From Flavobacteriales bacterium (GTDB lineage: Bacteria > Bacteroidota > Bacteroidia > UBA10329), in assembly GCA_020635495.1 (NCBI GenBank), contig JACJZQ010000003.1:227548-291547 (forward strand): a stretch of DNA of 64,000 nucleotides, in the 5' to 3' direction. Under the pieces are notes generated by a model. That model was not told where the DNA came from, did not search any database, and worked only from the letters and a program-made list of their open reading frames with translations. The first letter of the stretch is position 1, and each line of letters starts with the position of its first letter. Of this stretch, positions 52,407-60,780 are shown piece by piece. The translations under genes and the position numbers were made by a program.

Positions 52407-53632
52407 TTAAAACATTCTTTTCACACGCTCTATTCCTTCAACAAGTCGAATCACTTCTTGTTTCGTGTTGTACACCGCAAACGATGCGCGCACGGTTCCA
52501 GGGACACCGAAAAAATTCATGACAGGCTGAGTACAGTGATGTCCAGTTCTGAGTGCAATTCCCAATTTGTCGAGAATAACGCCTGTATCGTACGGATGGA
52601 TGCCATCCAACACGAACGACACCAAACCAGCACGTTCTTTGGCTGTGCCGATGAAGCGCAATCCTTTGATGTCGCGCAATTGACTCGTGGCAAACCTTGA
52701 TAGTTCAGCCTCATGCTGAATGATGAAATCATAACCAATGCTGTTGATGAAATCGATAGCTGCACCCAGTCCGATACCGCCCGCAATGTTGGGCGTTCCC
52801 GCCTCGAATTTGTGCGGAAGATCGTTATAGATCGTCTTCTCGAACGTCACGTTCTTGATCATATCGCCACCGCCTGATAGGGCGCCATGTCGTTCAGCAA
52901 TTCTTCCTTACCGTAGAGAATTCCGACACCTGTTGGACCATACATTTTATGGGCGGAGAAAACGTAGAAATCGCAATCCAATTCCTGCACGTCCACAGGC
53001 GTGTGATGAATGGCCTGCGCGCCATCGATCAGCACGGGAATGTTCTGCGCATGCGCGATGTCGATCATCTTTTTGACCGGATTGATGGTGCCCAACGAAT
53101 TGGAAACATGCACCAACGAAATGAGCTCCGTTTTTGGTCCGATCAACCTTTCGTATTCCTCCAGATCGATCTCGCCTTCCTTGCTGATCGGCACCACTTT
53201 CAGGTGTGCGCCTTTCCGTTCGCAAAGCATCTGCCAAGGCACAATATTGCTGTGGTGTTCCATGTAGGTGATGAGAATTTCATCGCCCTTTCGGATGAGA
53301 TTTTCCCCGAACGAACTGGCCACCAAGTTGATGCCGCCCGTTGTTCCTGAAGTGAAAATGATCTCGTGGTCGTGCTCGGCATTGATAAACTTCTGCACCT
53401 TCTTGCGTACTTCCTCGTAAGCTGTGGTGGCCTCTTGGCTTAGCGTGTGCACACCACGGTGGATGTTGCTGTTCTCGTACTCGTAATAGTGCGTAATGGC
53501 ATCGATGACCGACTGCGGCTTCTGCGAAGTGGCCCCGTTGTCGAAGTAGATCAGCGGCTTGCCGTTCACCTCGCGCTTCAGAATGGGGAACTGCGCCCGT
53601 ATGCTTTCAATATCCACCAGCGTCTCGCTCAT
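52407..53632 (-). pseudogene. sufS: SufS cysteine desulfurase, split by a one-base deletion
   Basis: SufS removes sulfur from cysteine with PLP. Reading from ATG 53632 gives the N-terminal half with FDNGATSQKP, YMEHHSNIVPW and the PLP-binding Lys in FSAHKMYGPTG, and ends at MAPYQAVAI-stop (52859). The second half starts in the next frame at ATG 52862 (MIKNVTFEKTIYNDLPHKFEAGTP) and has the catalytic Cys in RTGHHCTQPVM. Adding one G at 52873-52874 (CAGGGC instead of CAGGC) gives the normal QGGGDMIKNV and one 408-residue protein. ATGA coupling could in principle make two halves, but a simple base loss is the likelier explanation. Confidence 0.88.
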
Positions 53633-54807
53633 GCACGCATTTCTTTCAGCTTCGCCTGAATTTTCTGTTCGAGAATATTACGCAATTCTTCGCTCGAAAC
53701 GCTGTTCAGAGCCTCGCCAGCGAAGGCTGTCAAAAGCAATGCGGTGGCTCCGAACTCATCCAAACCTCTGGCGCGAAGGTAAAATACCGCGTCCTCATCC
53801 AACTGACCCGTGGTGCTTCCATGCGAGCAGCGAACGTCATCCGCATAGATCTCCAATTCAGGTTTCGAGTTCATGGTGGCATCATCGGTCAGCAGAATAT
53901 TGTTGTTCTGCTGGTAACCGTTGGTCTTCTGCGCATCAGGATGAACGAACACCTTTCCGTTGAAAACGCCCGTGCTCTTTCCGCCCAAAATGCCTCGGTA
54001 TACTTCGTTGCTTTCGCAATGCGGAACCAAGTGATCCACCAACGTGTGGTTGTCGAACAGTTCGCTGCCTTTCAGCATGTAGAAACCGTTCAAGTGCGTT
54101 TCTGCGTTTTCGCCTTGCAGGCGGATGTTGAGGTTATTGCGAAGCAATTTTCCGCTCAACTGGAATGTGTTGGTGGTAAAATTCGCATCGCGCTGACAGA
54201 AGACCTCGGTAGTGTTCACCAAGTTTCCTTCAGCGATCTCCTGAACGATATTGAATTCGAGTTGCGAATTCTGCCCAACGAAAATCTCTGTGACATGATT
54301 ATGAAGCGACTTTTCAGAAGCGTTTGAACCCGTGAAATGCAGCTGGCATTTCAGCGATGCGTTGTCTTCCAACTCGATCAGCAATCGCGTTGCCGCGAAG
54401 TTGTTTCCAGTTAATTCAACCGCTTGGTTCAAGATCAACTCATCCGAAACCTGCGTTCCTTTCTTCACACGCACCACCAACACGTTCTCGAAAAGTGAAG
54501 TGTTCAATGCCGCGTGCGATTCTTTGGTGTGAATGCCAGTAGAACCAGTCAGCTTCTCGTCTTCTGACCAGAAAATCTCTACGCCATCCACAGAATTGAA
54601 CGTGCAATCTTCGGCTGTTGTAAACTCCAATCCGTTATCGAAAAGCCGTTTTACGTTGGTATATTTCCAATCCTCGTGTTTCTTCGATGGAATGCTGTTT
54701 TCTGCCAAAAAGGCTTCCGCTTCCGTTCGGATATTCCCGAACGAATTGGGCTTTTCAGCACCTTTCACCAACTCGGCCAAAACCGATGTCGTTGTCAGCT
54801 CGCTCAT
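53629..54807 (-). CDS. sufD: Fe-S cluster assembly protein SufD
   Basis: A 392-residue scaffold subunit of the SufBCD complex, starting at ATG 54807 (MSELTTTSVLAELVKG); the ORF's earlier start adds ten Gly/Arg-rich residues and overlaps sufC more. Typical features are KKHEDWKYTNVKRLF near the N terminus, the beta-helical middle and KPELEIYADDVRCSHGSTTGQLDEDAVFYLRARGL near the end, with the conserved His and Cys of SufD. It overlaps sufC and sufS by ATGA, and the reading frame is intact. Confidence 0.95.
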   Translation of the reverse strand: MSELTTTSVLAELVKGAEKPNSFGNIRTEAEAFLAENSIPSKKHEDWKYTNVKRLFDNGLEFTTAEDCTFNSVDGVEIFWSEDEKLTGSTGIHTKESHAALNTSLFENVLVVRVKKGTQVSDELILNQAVELTGNNFAATRLLIELEDNASLKCQLHFTGSNASEKSLHNHVTEIFVGQNSQLEFNIVQEIAEGNLVNTTEVFCQRDANFTTNTFQLSGKLLRNNLNIRLQGENAETHLNGFYMLKGSELFDNHTLVDHLVPHCESNEVYRGILGGKSTGVFNGKVFVHPDAQKTNGYQQNNNILLTDDATMNSKPELEIYADDVRCSHGSTTGQLDEDAVFYLRARGLDEFGATALLLTAFAGEALNSVSSEELRNILEQKIQAKLKEMRA

Positions 54808-55568
54808 GCCTCTGCCGCTACTTCGTCCTTGATCCAATCGTAGCCTTTTTCTTCCAGCTCCAGCGCCAATTCCTTGGTACCCGAACGGACAATTTTGCCG
54901 TTGTATAGCACGTGGACAAAATCAGGTACGATATAATCTAAAAGTCTTTGATAGTGCGTGATGACCACAAATGCGTTGTCTTTCGATTTGAGCTTGTTCA
55001 CACCATTCGCAACAATGCGAAGCGCATCAATATCGAGGCCGCTGTCTGTCTCATCCAAAATGGCCAATTTCGGTTCGAGCATCGCCATTTGGAAGATCTC
55101 ATTCCGCTTCTTCTCGCCTCCTGAGAAACCTTCGTTCACCGAACGGCCAGCCAAGTTTCCGCTCAACTCCACCAATTGCTGCTTTTCCTTCATGAACTTG
55201 AGGAAATCTTTGGCTTCCAACGGCTCCAATCCTCTGTGTTTTCTGATCTCCGCAACAGCAGATTTCATGAAGTTCACGTTGCTCACACCTGGAATTTCCA
55301 CTGGGTACTGAAACGCCAAAAACAGCCCTTCGCGAGCACGAATTTCCGGGTCCATGTCCAACAGGTCTTTGCCATCGAATTCCACTTCTCCGTCCGTCAC
55401 CTCGTAGTTCTCATTTCCTGCGAGAACCGAAGCCAACGTGCTCTTTCCTGAACCGTTCGGCCCCATGATGGCATGCACTTCACCTGGATTCACCTCCAAG
55501 TTGAACCCTTTGAGGATGTCTTTGTCCTCCACACGGGCTTTTAGATTTTTTATGCTCAGTAAACTCAT
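54804..55568 (-). CDS. sufC: Fe-S cluster assembly ATPase SufC
   Basis: A 254-residue ABC-type ATPase that drives cluster assembly on SufBD. Walker A is GPNGSGKSTLASVLAG, the signature FSGGEKKRNEIFQMAML and Walker B LAILDETDSGLDIDALRIV, all typical of SufC. The ATG at 55568 is used; the ORF's earlier Met adds only four residues. It lies 20 bp or so downstream of the four-helix-bundle gene, whose repeat ends just before. Confidence 0.97.
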   Translation of the reverse strand: MSLLSIKNLKARVEDKDILKGFNLEVNPGEVHAIMGPNGSGKSTLASVLAGNENYEVTDGEVEFDGKDLLDMDPEIRAREGLFLAFQYPVEIPGVSNVNFMKSAVAEIRKHRGLEPLEAKDFLKFMKEKQQLVELSGNLAGRSVNEGFSGGEKKRNEIFQMAMLEPKLAILDETDSGLDIDALRIVANGVNKLKSKDNAFVVITHYQRLLDYIVPDFVHVLYNGKIVRSGTKELALELEEKGYDWIKDEVAAEA

Positions 55569-55588
55569 TTGTTTGTTCAACGTTTAAT

Positions 55589-56056
55589 GTTCAAGGTTCA
55601 AAGTGACGCGACTCTAATTTCTCATATTCCTCGGCAGCCTCCATGAATTTTGAACCTTTGTATTCTGACTTTTTCAAATGGGAAATCAAGCCCTGAATTC
55701 CTTTTCCTTCTTCAATTGTTGCCTCTCGAAGTTCCTTTGCTCTCTCAGTCGTTTCAGGATGAAAATCCTCCAACCGATATAGTTGCGACCTCAATTCTCC
55801 ACAGGATGCCTTTGCGATGCTCAAAAAGTTGGTAAACTCCTTGTTTCCATTTCGCTCAAAGCCTTCGGCAATGTTGTCCATAATGGAACCGCTGGAACGT
55901 TCCATTTGATTTCGCAAAGAATAACTCACGTTCTGAGTTGAGTTCAGAAGCACGAAGACCTCCTTGCAAATACTCCTCGCATTCTGCCAAATCCTCAAAT
56001 CCTCAAATCGCTCTATCCTTGCCAAACCCTTGAACTTTAAACTCTGAACCTTGAAC
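55589..56056 (-). mobile_element. Possible 468-bp repeat-bounded element carrying a four-helix-bundle gene
   Basis: GTTCAAGGTTCAAAG at 55589-55603 and CTCTGAACCTTGAAC at 56042-56056 are inverted copies with a single mismatch. Between them lies one gene of the S23/IVP four-helix-bundle family. The pair interrupts the sufB-sufC order. The same end sequence occurs without a gene at 47925 and 50964. No transposase is present and no target-site duplication is evident, so mobility is inference. Confidence 0.45.
55591..56025 (-). CDS. Four-helix-bundle protein of the S23/IVP family
   Basis: A 144-residue helical protein of the family first seen in 23S rRNA intervening sequences (S23, also related to the Avd protein of diversity-generating retroelements). 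Family marks are ARIERFEDLRIWQNARSI, LRNQMERSSGSIMDNIAEGFER and KEFTNFLSIAKASCGELRSQLYR. There is no ATG: the start is TTG at 56025 or another non-ATG codon in the open frame upstream. Its final codons (HFEP-stop) lie inside the left inverted repeat. It sits between sufB and sufC with the same orientation and so is transcribed with the suf genes. Function unknown. Confidence 0.85.
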   Translation of the reverse strand: MARIERFEDLRIWQNARSICKEVFVLLNSTQNVSYSLRNQMERSSGSIMDNIAEGFERNGNKEFTNFLSIAKASCGELRSQLYRLEDFHPETTERAKELREATIEEGKGIQGLISHLKKSEYKGSKFMEAAEEYEKLESRHFEP

Positions 56057-56061
56057 TCTGC

Positions 56062-57522
56062 TTATCCTACACTTCCTTCTAAACTCACCGACAACAGTTT
56101 TTGCGCCTCTACGGCAAACTCCATCGGTAACTTGTTCAACACTTCTTTACAATATCCATTCACGATGAGGCCGATGGCCTGCTCGGTGTCCAAACCACGC
56201 TGATTGCAGTAAAAGATCTGGTCTTCGCCCACCTTGCTTGTGGTGGCTTCATGCTCCACTTTCGCGGTCTTGTTTCCGCATTCGATGTATGGGAACGTGT
56301 GTGCCCCGCTTGTATCGCTCAGCAGCAGCGAGTCGCATTGCGAAAAGTTGCGCGCGTTGGTGGCATTCTTCCCAATTCGCACCAGACCACGGTACGAGTT
56401 ATTGCTCTTGCCGGCCGAAATTCCTTTGCTGATGACCGTGCTCTTGGTGTTCTTTCCCAAGTGGATCATCTTGGTTCCCGTATCAGCCTGCTGATAGTTA
56501 TTCGTCACCGCAACCGAGTAGAATTCTCCGATGGAGTTATCGCCTTTCAGGATGGTTGACGGATATTTCCAAGTAACAGCACTTCCCGTTTCAACTTGCG
56601 TCCAAGAAATTTTAGCGTAATCACCAGCACAAATTCCACGCTTCGTAACGAAGTTGTAGATACCGCCTTTCCCATTCTTATCGCCTGGGAACCAGTTCTG
56701 TACGGTTGAATATTTGATCTCCGAACCTTTCAATGCAACCAGCTCGACAACTGCTGCGTGAAGCTGATTTTCATCGCGCTGAGGCGCGGTGCAACCTTCC
56801 AAGTAACTCACGTAGCTGTCCTCATCAGCAATCACGAGCGTACGTTCGAACTGACCAGTATTCATCGCATTGATGCGGAAATATGTGGAAAGCTCCATTG
56901 GGCAACGCACGCCCTTTGGGATGTAGCAGAACGAACCGTCTGAGAACACAGCCGAGTTTAGCGTTGCGTAGTAGTTGTCGGTGTACGGAACCACGCTTCC
57001 GAGATACTTTTTCACCAGTTCGGGGTGGTTCTGGACCGCCTCGCTGAACGAGCAGAAAATGATGCCTTTTTCGCGCAGCGTTTCCTGAAAAGTCGTCTTC
57101 ACAGATACGCTATCAAACACGGCATCGACCGCCACATTCGAACCTGCCACGTTCAGCAATCGTTTCTGCTCTTCGAGCGAAATTCCCAGCTTTTCGAAGG
57201 TGGCAAGCAGTTCCTCGTCCACTTCATCCAAACTGCCGATCTCTGGCTTTTTCTTCGGTGCAGAGTAATAGATGATGTCCTGAAAATCGATCTTCGGATA
57301 CTTGACGTGTGCCCAGGTCGGTTCTTCCATCGTCAACCAATAACGGAACGCTTTCAAACGCCATTCGGTCAGCCATTCTGGCTCATTCTTTTTGGCGGAA
57401 ATAGCGCGAACAATCTCCTCGTTGAGCCCTTTTGGAAGCTGATCAGCCTCTATGTCGATGCTCCAACCGTACTCGTATTCCTTCTCGGTGAATTCCTTCA
57501 GTAATGCATTCTCCTCTGCCAT
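56062..57522 (-). CDS. sufB: Fe-S cluster assembly protein SufB
   Basis: A 486-residue scaffold on which clusters are built. Typical SufB features: TEWRLKAFRYWLTMEEPTWAHVKYP at the N terminus, GVRCPMELSTYFRINAMNTGQFERT, SYVSYLEGCTAPQRDENQLHAAVVEL (with the conserved Cys) and SDTSGAHTFPYIECGNKTAKVEHEATTSKVGEDQIFY near the end. Length is normal. It lies 38 bp downstream of the A-type carrier gene. Confidence 0.97.
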   Translation of the reverse strand: MAEENALLKEFTEKEYEYGWSIDIEADQLPKGLNEEIVRAISAKKNEPEWLTEWRLKAFRYWLTMEEPTWAHVKYPKIDFQDIIYYSAPKKKPEIGSLDEVDEELLATFEKLGISLEEQKRLLNVAGSNVAVDAVFDSVSVKTTFQETLREKGIIFCSFSEAVQNHPELVKKYLGSVVPYTDNYYATLNSAVFSDGSFCYIPKGVRCPMELSTYFRINAMNTGQFERTLVIADEDSYVSYLEGCTAPQRDENQLHAAVVELVALKGSEIKYSTVQNWFPGDKNGKGGIYNFVTKRGICAGDYAKISWTQVETGSAVTWKYPSTILKGDNSIGEFYSVAVTNNYQQADTGTKMIHLGKNTKSTVISKGISAGKSNNSYRGLVRIGKNATNARNFSQCDSLLLSDTSGAHTFPYIECGNKTAKVEHEATTSKVGEDQIFYCNQRGLDTEQAIGLIVNGYCKEVLNKLPMEFAVEAQKLLSVSLEGSVG

Positions 57523-57560
57523 CTTCGTTCAGGTTTTTAGCTCGTTAGGCAATTAGGAAA

Positions 57561-57890
57561 TTAGACCGCGAAGCTCTCGCCACAGCCGCATGTTCTGTTC
57601 GCATTCGGGTTATTGAAAACGAAGCCCTTGCCGTTGAGACCGCCCGAATAATCCAACTCGGTTCCGATCAAATAGAGAAAGCTCTTTTTGTCCACAACGA
57701 TCTTCATTCCGTTGTCCTCAAACTCCTTGTCGTCCTCTTTAATTTCCGTATCGAAACTGAGGTCATAAGAAAGACCAGAACAACCTCCGCCTTTTACTCC
57801 AACACGGATAAAAGCCTCAGCCGGGTTCTTTCCTTCCTCTTCCATCAGGCTTTTCGCCTTCTTGACTGCGTTTTCAGAAACTTTGATCAT
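57561..57890 (-). CDS. A-type Fe-S carrier (IscA/SufA family)
   Basis: A 109-residue protein that carries or delivers clusters. The three conserved cysteines are present: one in VGVKGGGCSGLSY and two in the terminal NPNANRTCGCGESFAV. It is the first gene of the suf run and lies directly after the two palindromic operators. Short AT-rich repeats of TTAGGAAATTAG type fill the 38 bp before sufB. Confidence 0.94.
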   Translation of the reverse strand: MIKVSENAVKKAKSLMEEEGKNPAEAFIRVGVKGGGCSGLSYDLSFDTEIKEDDKEFEDNGMKIVVDKKSFLYLIGTELDYSGGLNGKGFVFNNPNANRTCGCGESFAV

Positions 57891-57906
57891 GGTATCTCGA
57901 TTAACA

Positions 57907-57931
57907 CAAAGTATTTAGAATGGTTCTAAAT
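57907..57931 (-). promoter_or_regulatory. Proximal palindromic operator and degenerate -7 box of the suf operon
   Basis: ATTTAGAATGGTTCTAAAT (57913-57931) is a perfect inverted repeat of 8 bp arms; in 7-1-7 form it reads TTAGAAT-G-GTTCTAA, the architecture of Fur/PerR sites. On the minus strand it ends directly at TACTTTG, one base short of the -7 consensus, 17 nt before the ATG. A repressor bound here would cover the promoter. Confidence 0.6.
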
Positions 57932-57996
57932 AATCTATGATTTTCGCGGCAAAAATACCGCGAATAAGGTAGTCGACCAAGCATTTGGTCGATTTG

Positions 57997-58013
57997 TTTG
58001 GAATAATTCTAAA
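57997..58013 (-). promoter_or_regulatory. Distal palindromic operator of the suf operon
   Basis: TTTGGAATAATTCTAAA is a second copy of the same motif with one mismatch. Its centre is 83 bp from that of the proximal site, close to eight helical turns. Two perfect hairpins lie between (TTCGCGG/CCGCGAA at 57943-57964 and TCGACCAA/TTGGTCGA at 57973-57992). Confidence 0.5.
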
Positions 58014-58017
58014 TAAG

Positions 58018-58767
58018 CTACGGCTCCATCACCACGCGGAAACCACCATTGCCACGGTTGTGATGCCAGTGATCGATGTTGCGATACCAGCGCAAACAGT
58101 AGTCTGGCCCGCTCATCCAAGAAGCACCGCGCGAAACACGGTATTTGGCTTCTTCCGTATTCACAGGATTGTCTTTGGGGCTGCGCTGATAGAACTTCTT
58201 GTCGTACCAATCTTGGCACAATTCCCAAGCGTTTCCGTTCATGTCGTAAAGGCCGAGTTCGTTGGGTTTCAGCAGACCAACCTCATGTTGCTGGTCATTG
58301 CCGTTGGCTTTGAGCCACGCCACCTCTTCTATGTTGTTGCTGCCGCTGTACAGAAAACCTTTGGTCTGTTTTCCGCCTTGTGCTGCGTATTCCCATTCGG
58401 CTTCTGTGGGTAATCGGAAGGTCTTTCCCGTGAGTTGATTCAGCTTCACGAGAAAGTCCATCAATTGTTCCCAACTGAAATCATTCACTGGGCATTTCAT
58501 GCATGGAATTTCGCTTGGATTATCCCCCAATACGGCAATCCATTGTTCTTGCGTGAACTCGAATTTCCCGATGTAGAAATCGTTGAGGTTGACTTCATGC
58601 GCTGGGCGAGCGTCCTTCTTTCCTTCATCGCTTCCCATGATAAAAGTGCCGCCTTCCACGAGGACCATTTCGAGCTGAATAGTATCGTTCAGTTGGATGA
58701 TTTCTGTTTGCGCGGAGGCTGTAGAAATGAAAAAGGAGAAAAGGAAAAATGTGATTGCTGTTCTCAT
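58018..58767 (-). CDS. FGE-sulfatase (SUMF1) fold protein lacking the first catalytic Cys
   Basis: A 249-residue exported protein (signal peptide MRTAITFFLFSFFISTASAQ). The FGE fold is clear: MVLVEGGTFIMGSDEG, RPAHEVNLNDFYIGKFEFTQEQW, RLPTEAEWEYAAQGG, GLYDMNGNAWELCQDWY and the end GGFRVVMEP. In formylglycine-generating enzymes a Cys pair in the RVxRGGSWxCxxxxC region is needed; here the segment reads SRGASWMSGPDYC, with Ser219 in place of the first Cys and Cys224 kept. It is thus probably not an active FGE. No sulfatase gene is in view. ATGA overlap with the GH105 gene. Confidence 0.85.
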   Translation of the reverse strand: MRTAITFFLFSFFISTASAQTEIIQLNDTIQLEMVLVEGGTFIMGSDEGKKDARPAHEVNLNDFYIGKFEFTQEQWIAVLGDNPSEIPCMKCPVNDFSWEQLMDFLVKLNQLTGKTFRLPTEAEWEYAAQGGKQTKGFLYSGSNNIEEVAWLKANGNDQQHEVGLLKPNELGLYDMNGNAWELCQDWYDKKFYQRSPKDNPVNTEEAKYRVSRGASWMSGPDYCLRWYRNIDHWHHNRGNGGFRVVMEP

Positions 58768-59903
58768 CTTAAGCCGTTTTCAATTTCATAGCGCATACCG
58801 AACTGAATGAACATAGCCAACCCGAACGAACGGCCTTTCTGAACGCCCCGTTTCAGGTAATAATCCTTGTCGCCAATGCAGGTTCCTGTGCAAACATTGG
58901 TGCATATCAAACCGGCTTCACGCCGTTCGAGTGAATATTGGCGCAAACCATTGTAAGCCAATTCTGTGCTTCGAACGAATTGTCGGTCATCTACAATTCC
59001 GAGTTTGAGGGCCGTGATCATTCCGTAGGCAAACATGGCCGTGCAAGAGCTTTCAATCCAATTCTCTGGGTCGTCTTTTCTGACCGGCAACTGATACCAA
59101 TGACCGGTGTTCTCATCCTGCAGTTCTGGTAGATGTTCGAGCATTTCCTTCAGGTAACCAGCCATTTCGTTCCACATCGGGTTGTCGCGTGGAATGACTT
59201 CCAATGCATCTGAAAGCGTGACATAGATCCACCCGTTTCCGCGACCCCAGATCTCACCGCTTACTCGGGTTGAGTCATTCGGCCAGCCCATTTGTCCGCA
59301 GAAATACGGCAGTCCGTCCTTGTTATTGGCATCCCAACCGTGGTACCACATACCCCATTTTTTGTCCAGCAGTTTATCGCGGTGAAGTCGCAATTGCAAC
59401 GCGAATTCATTCAGGTATTTCTCATCACCTGTGGCGCGATACATGGCCATCATGAACTGCCCGATCATGAAAACCGTGTCGTCCCAAAGCTCGAGTGTTG
59501 TTGGTAAATGCGAAACCGCACCTTCAGGTGTTCTGCGAACCTTTATATACTGCTCATAAATCTTATCGCACTTGGTCTTGTAGAATTCATCGCCCGTTTT
59601 CTCATACAGAAACGCCATTCCTAATCCAGAAGCCACACCGTTGGGTGTTTTGCCGTTGGCACGTGCTTTTGTTCTGTTCATTGCCGTTTCGATGTAATCG
59701 AAATATATCTGCTTCTCAAGCGAATCGACCTGATCATAGCGCTTGACCATGGTGTTCAGAAATGCTGCGTGCTGCCACGACCACACGTATTTGGAGGCAG
59801 GTAGATAAGATTGCATGGAGAAGGTTTCCACGCTATCGACCCACGTCTGCGCGGAAAGGTTAAGCGAGAAAAGGAGAAACGAAAAATGTACGAGATGCTT
59901 CAT
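58764..59903 (-). CDS. Glycoside hydrolase family 105/88, unsaturated rhamnogalacturonyl hydrolase-like
   Basis: A 379-residue exported hydrolase (signal peptide MKHLVHFSFLLFSLNLSAQ) with the (alpha/alpha)6 barrel of GH88/GH105. Signatures are KTPNGVASGLGMAFLYEKTGD, the catalytic Asp region LELWDDTVFMIGQFMMAMYRATGD, GMWYHGWD, ISGEIWGRGNGWIYV-like SGEIWGRGNGW and GTCIGDKDYYLKRG. Enzymes of this family hydrate and remove unsaturated uronic acids left by pectin or rhamnogalacturonan lyases. It is cotranslated with the FGE-like gene and starts in the stop codon of yicC (TAATG). Confidence 0.9.
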   Translation of the reverse strand: MKHLVHFSFLLFSLNLSAQTWVDSVETFSMQSYLPASKYVWSWQHAAFLNTMVKRYDQVDSLEKQIYFDYIETAMNRTKARANGKTPNGVASGLGMAFLYEKTGDEFYKTKCDKIYEQYIKVRRTPEGAVSHLPTTLELWDDTVFMIGQFMMAMYRATGDEKYLNEFALQLRLHRDKLLDKKWGMWYHGWDANNKDGLPYFCGQMGWPNDSTRVSGEIWGRGNGWIYVTLSDALEVIPRDNPMWNEMAGYLKEMLEHLPELQDENTGHWYQLPVRKDDPENWIESSCTAMFAYGMITALKLGIVDDRQFVRSTELAYNGLRQYSLERREAGLICTNVCTGTCIGDKDYYLKRGVQKGRSFGLAMFIQFGMRYEIENGLR

Positions 59904-60775
59904 TAAAGCACGTTCAGCACCTGCTCTTTGATCTTTTCGAGTTCGTCTTTCATCTGCACCACAATGCGCTGTATTTCGGCATGATTGGCCTTTGAACCGA
60001 GCGTATTTATCTCGCGACCCATTTCCTGAGAAATGAAACCGAGTTTGCGGCCTGCTGCCTCATCCGAATTCATGGTTTCCTCGAAATATTTGAGGTGTGA
60101 AGTGAGACGAACCTTCTCTTCTGTGACATCGAATTTCTCGATATAGTACATCAGTTCCGACTCCAAACGACTTTCATCCAGGGTGACCTTTTCCTTCAGC
60201 TCCTCAAAGCGGTCCATCATGCGCTGACGGACGGTTTCGATGCGTTCGCCTTCATACTGCTCCACTTGTGTCATCAAGTTTCTGATGTTATTCAAGCGAT
60301 CTGTGAGGTCCAATCTCAATTCTTGTCCTTCGGTAGAGCGGAATTCCTGAAAGCGCTTCACGGCTTCCATCAACACGCCAATGGCAAGGTCGATCTCTTC
60401 CTGCTCCTTCTCCTTTCTTTCGGATTGAAGGACTTCTGGTAGTTTAAGCACATTCGCCAAGAGTCCACTCTGATCCAATCCTTGTTTATCAGCAGCAGTT
60501 TTAAGCATCTCCGCGTAGCGATCGAACAGTTCTTGATTGACCGAAAGCATCTTATCCTCGCTCACGCCTTCCACATAAACCGCAATATCAACCTTGCCTC
60601 GAACCAACTCCGATGCGAGGTTTTTTCGCAACTCCATCTCCTGATCGCGAAGCGCGGAATTGAGCCTCAGGTTGAGATCGAGTTGTTTGCTATTTACCGA
60701 GCGGACCTCGGCCGTGTACGTAGTATGCTTATAATTGCCCTGCGCCTTGCCGAAGCCTGTCATTGATAGGATCAT
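59903..60775 (-). CDS. yicC: YicC-family endoribonuclease
   Basis: A 290-residue protein of the YicC/YloC family (recently described as endoribonucleases). The N terminus SMTGFGKAQGNYKHTTYTAEVRSVNSKQLDLNLRLNSALRDQE and the C-terminal EMGREINTLGSKANHAEIQRIVVQMKDELEKIKEQVLN are the hallmarks. ATG 60775 is used; a second Met at residue 5 is also possible. The start lies 5 nt from its -7 box, so the message is predicted to be almost leaderless. Confidence 0.93.
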   Translation of the reverse strand: MILSMTGFGKAQGNYKHTTYTAEVRSVNSKQLDLNLRLNSALRDQEMELRKNLASELVRGKVDIAVYVEGVSEDKMLSVNQELFDRYAEMLKTAADKQGLDQSGLLANVLKLPEVLQSERKEKEQEEIDLAIGVLMEAVKRFQEFRSTEGQELRLDLTDRLNNIRNLMTQVEQYEGERIETVRQRMMDRFEELKEKVTLDESRLESELMYYIEKFDVTEEKVRLTSHLKYFEETMNSDEAAGRKLGFISQEMGREINTLGSKANHAEIQRIVVQMKDELEKIKEQVLNVL

Positions 60776-60780
60776 AGGCG

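Noticed and set aside
52407..53632. sufS as a genuine two-gene split enzyme translated by ATGA coupling
   Set aside because: One added base restores the exact conserved junction, and sufE next door has the same kind of error twice, so a natural split is unlikely.
47925..56056. GTTCAAGG repeats as a CRISPR array
   Set aside because: Copies are kilobases apart, palindromic and without regular spacers, and there are no cas genes.
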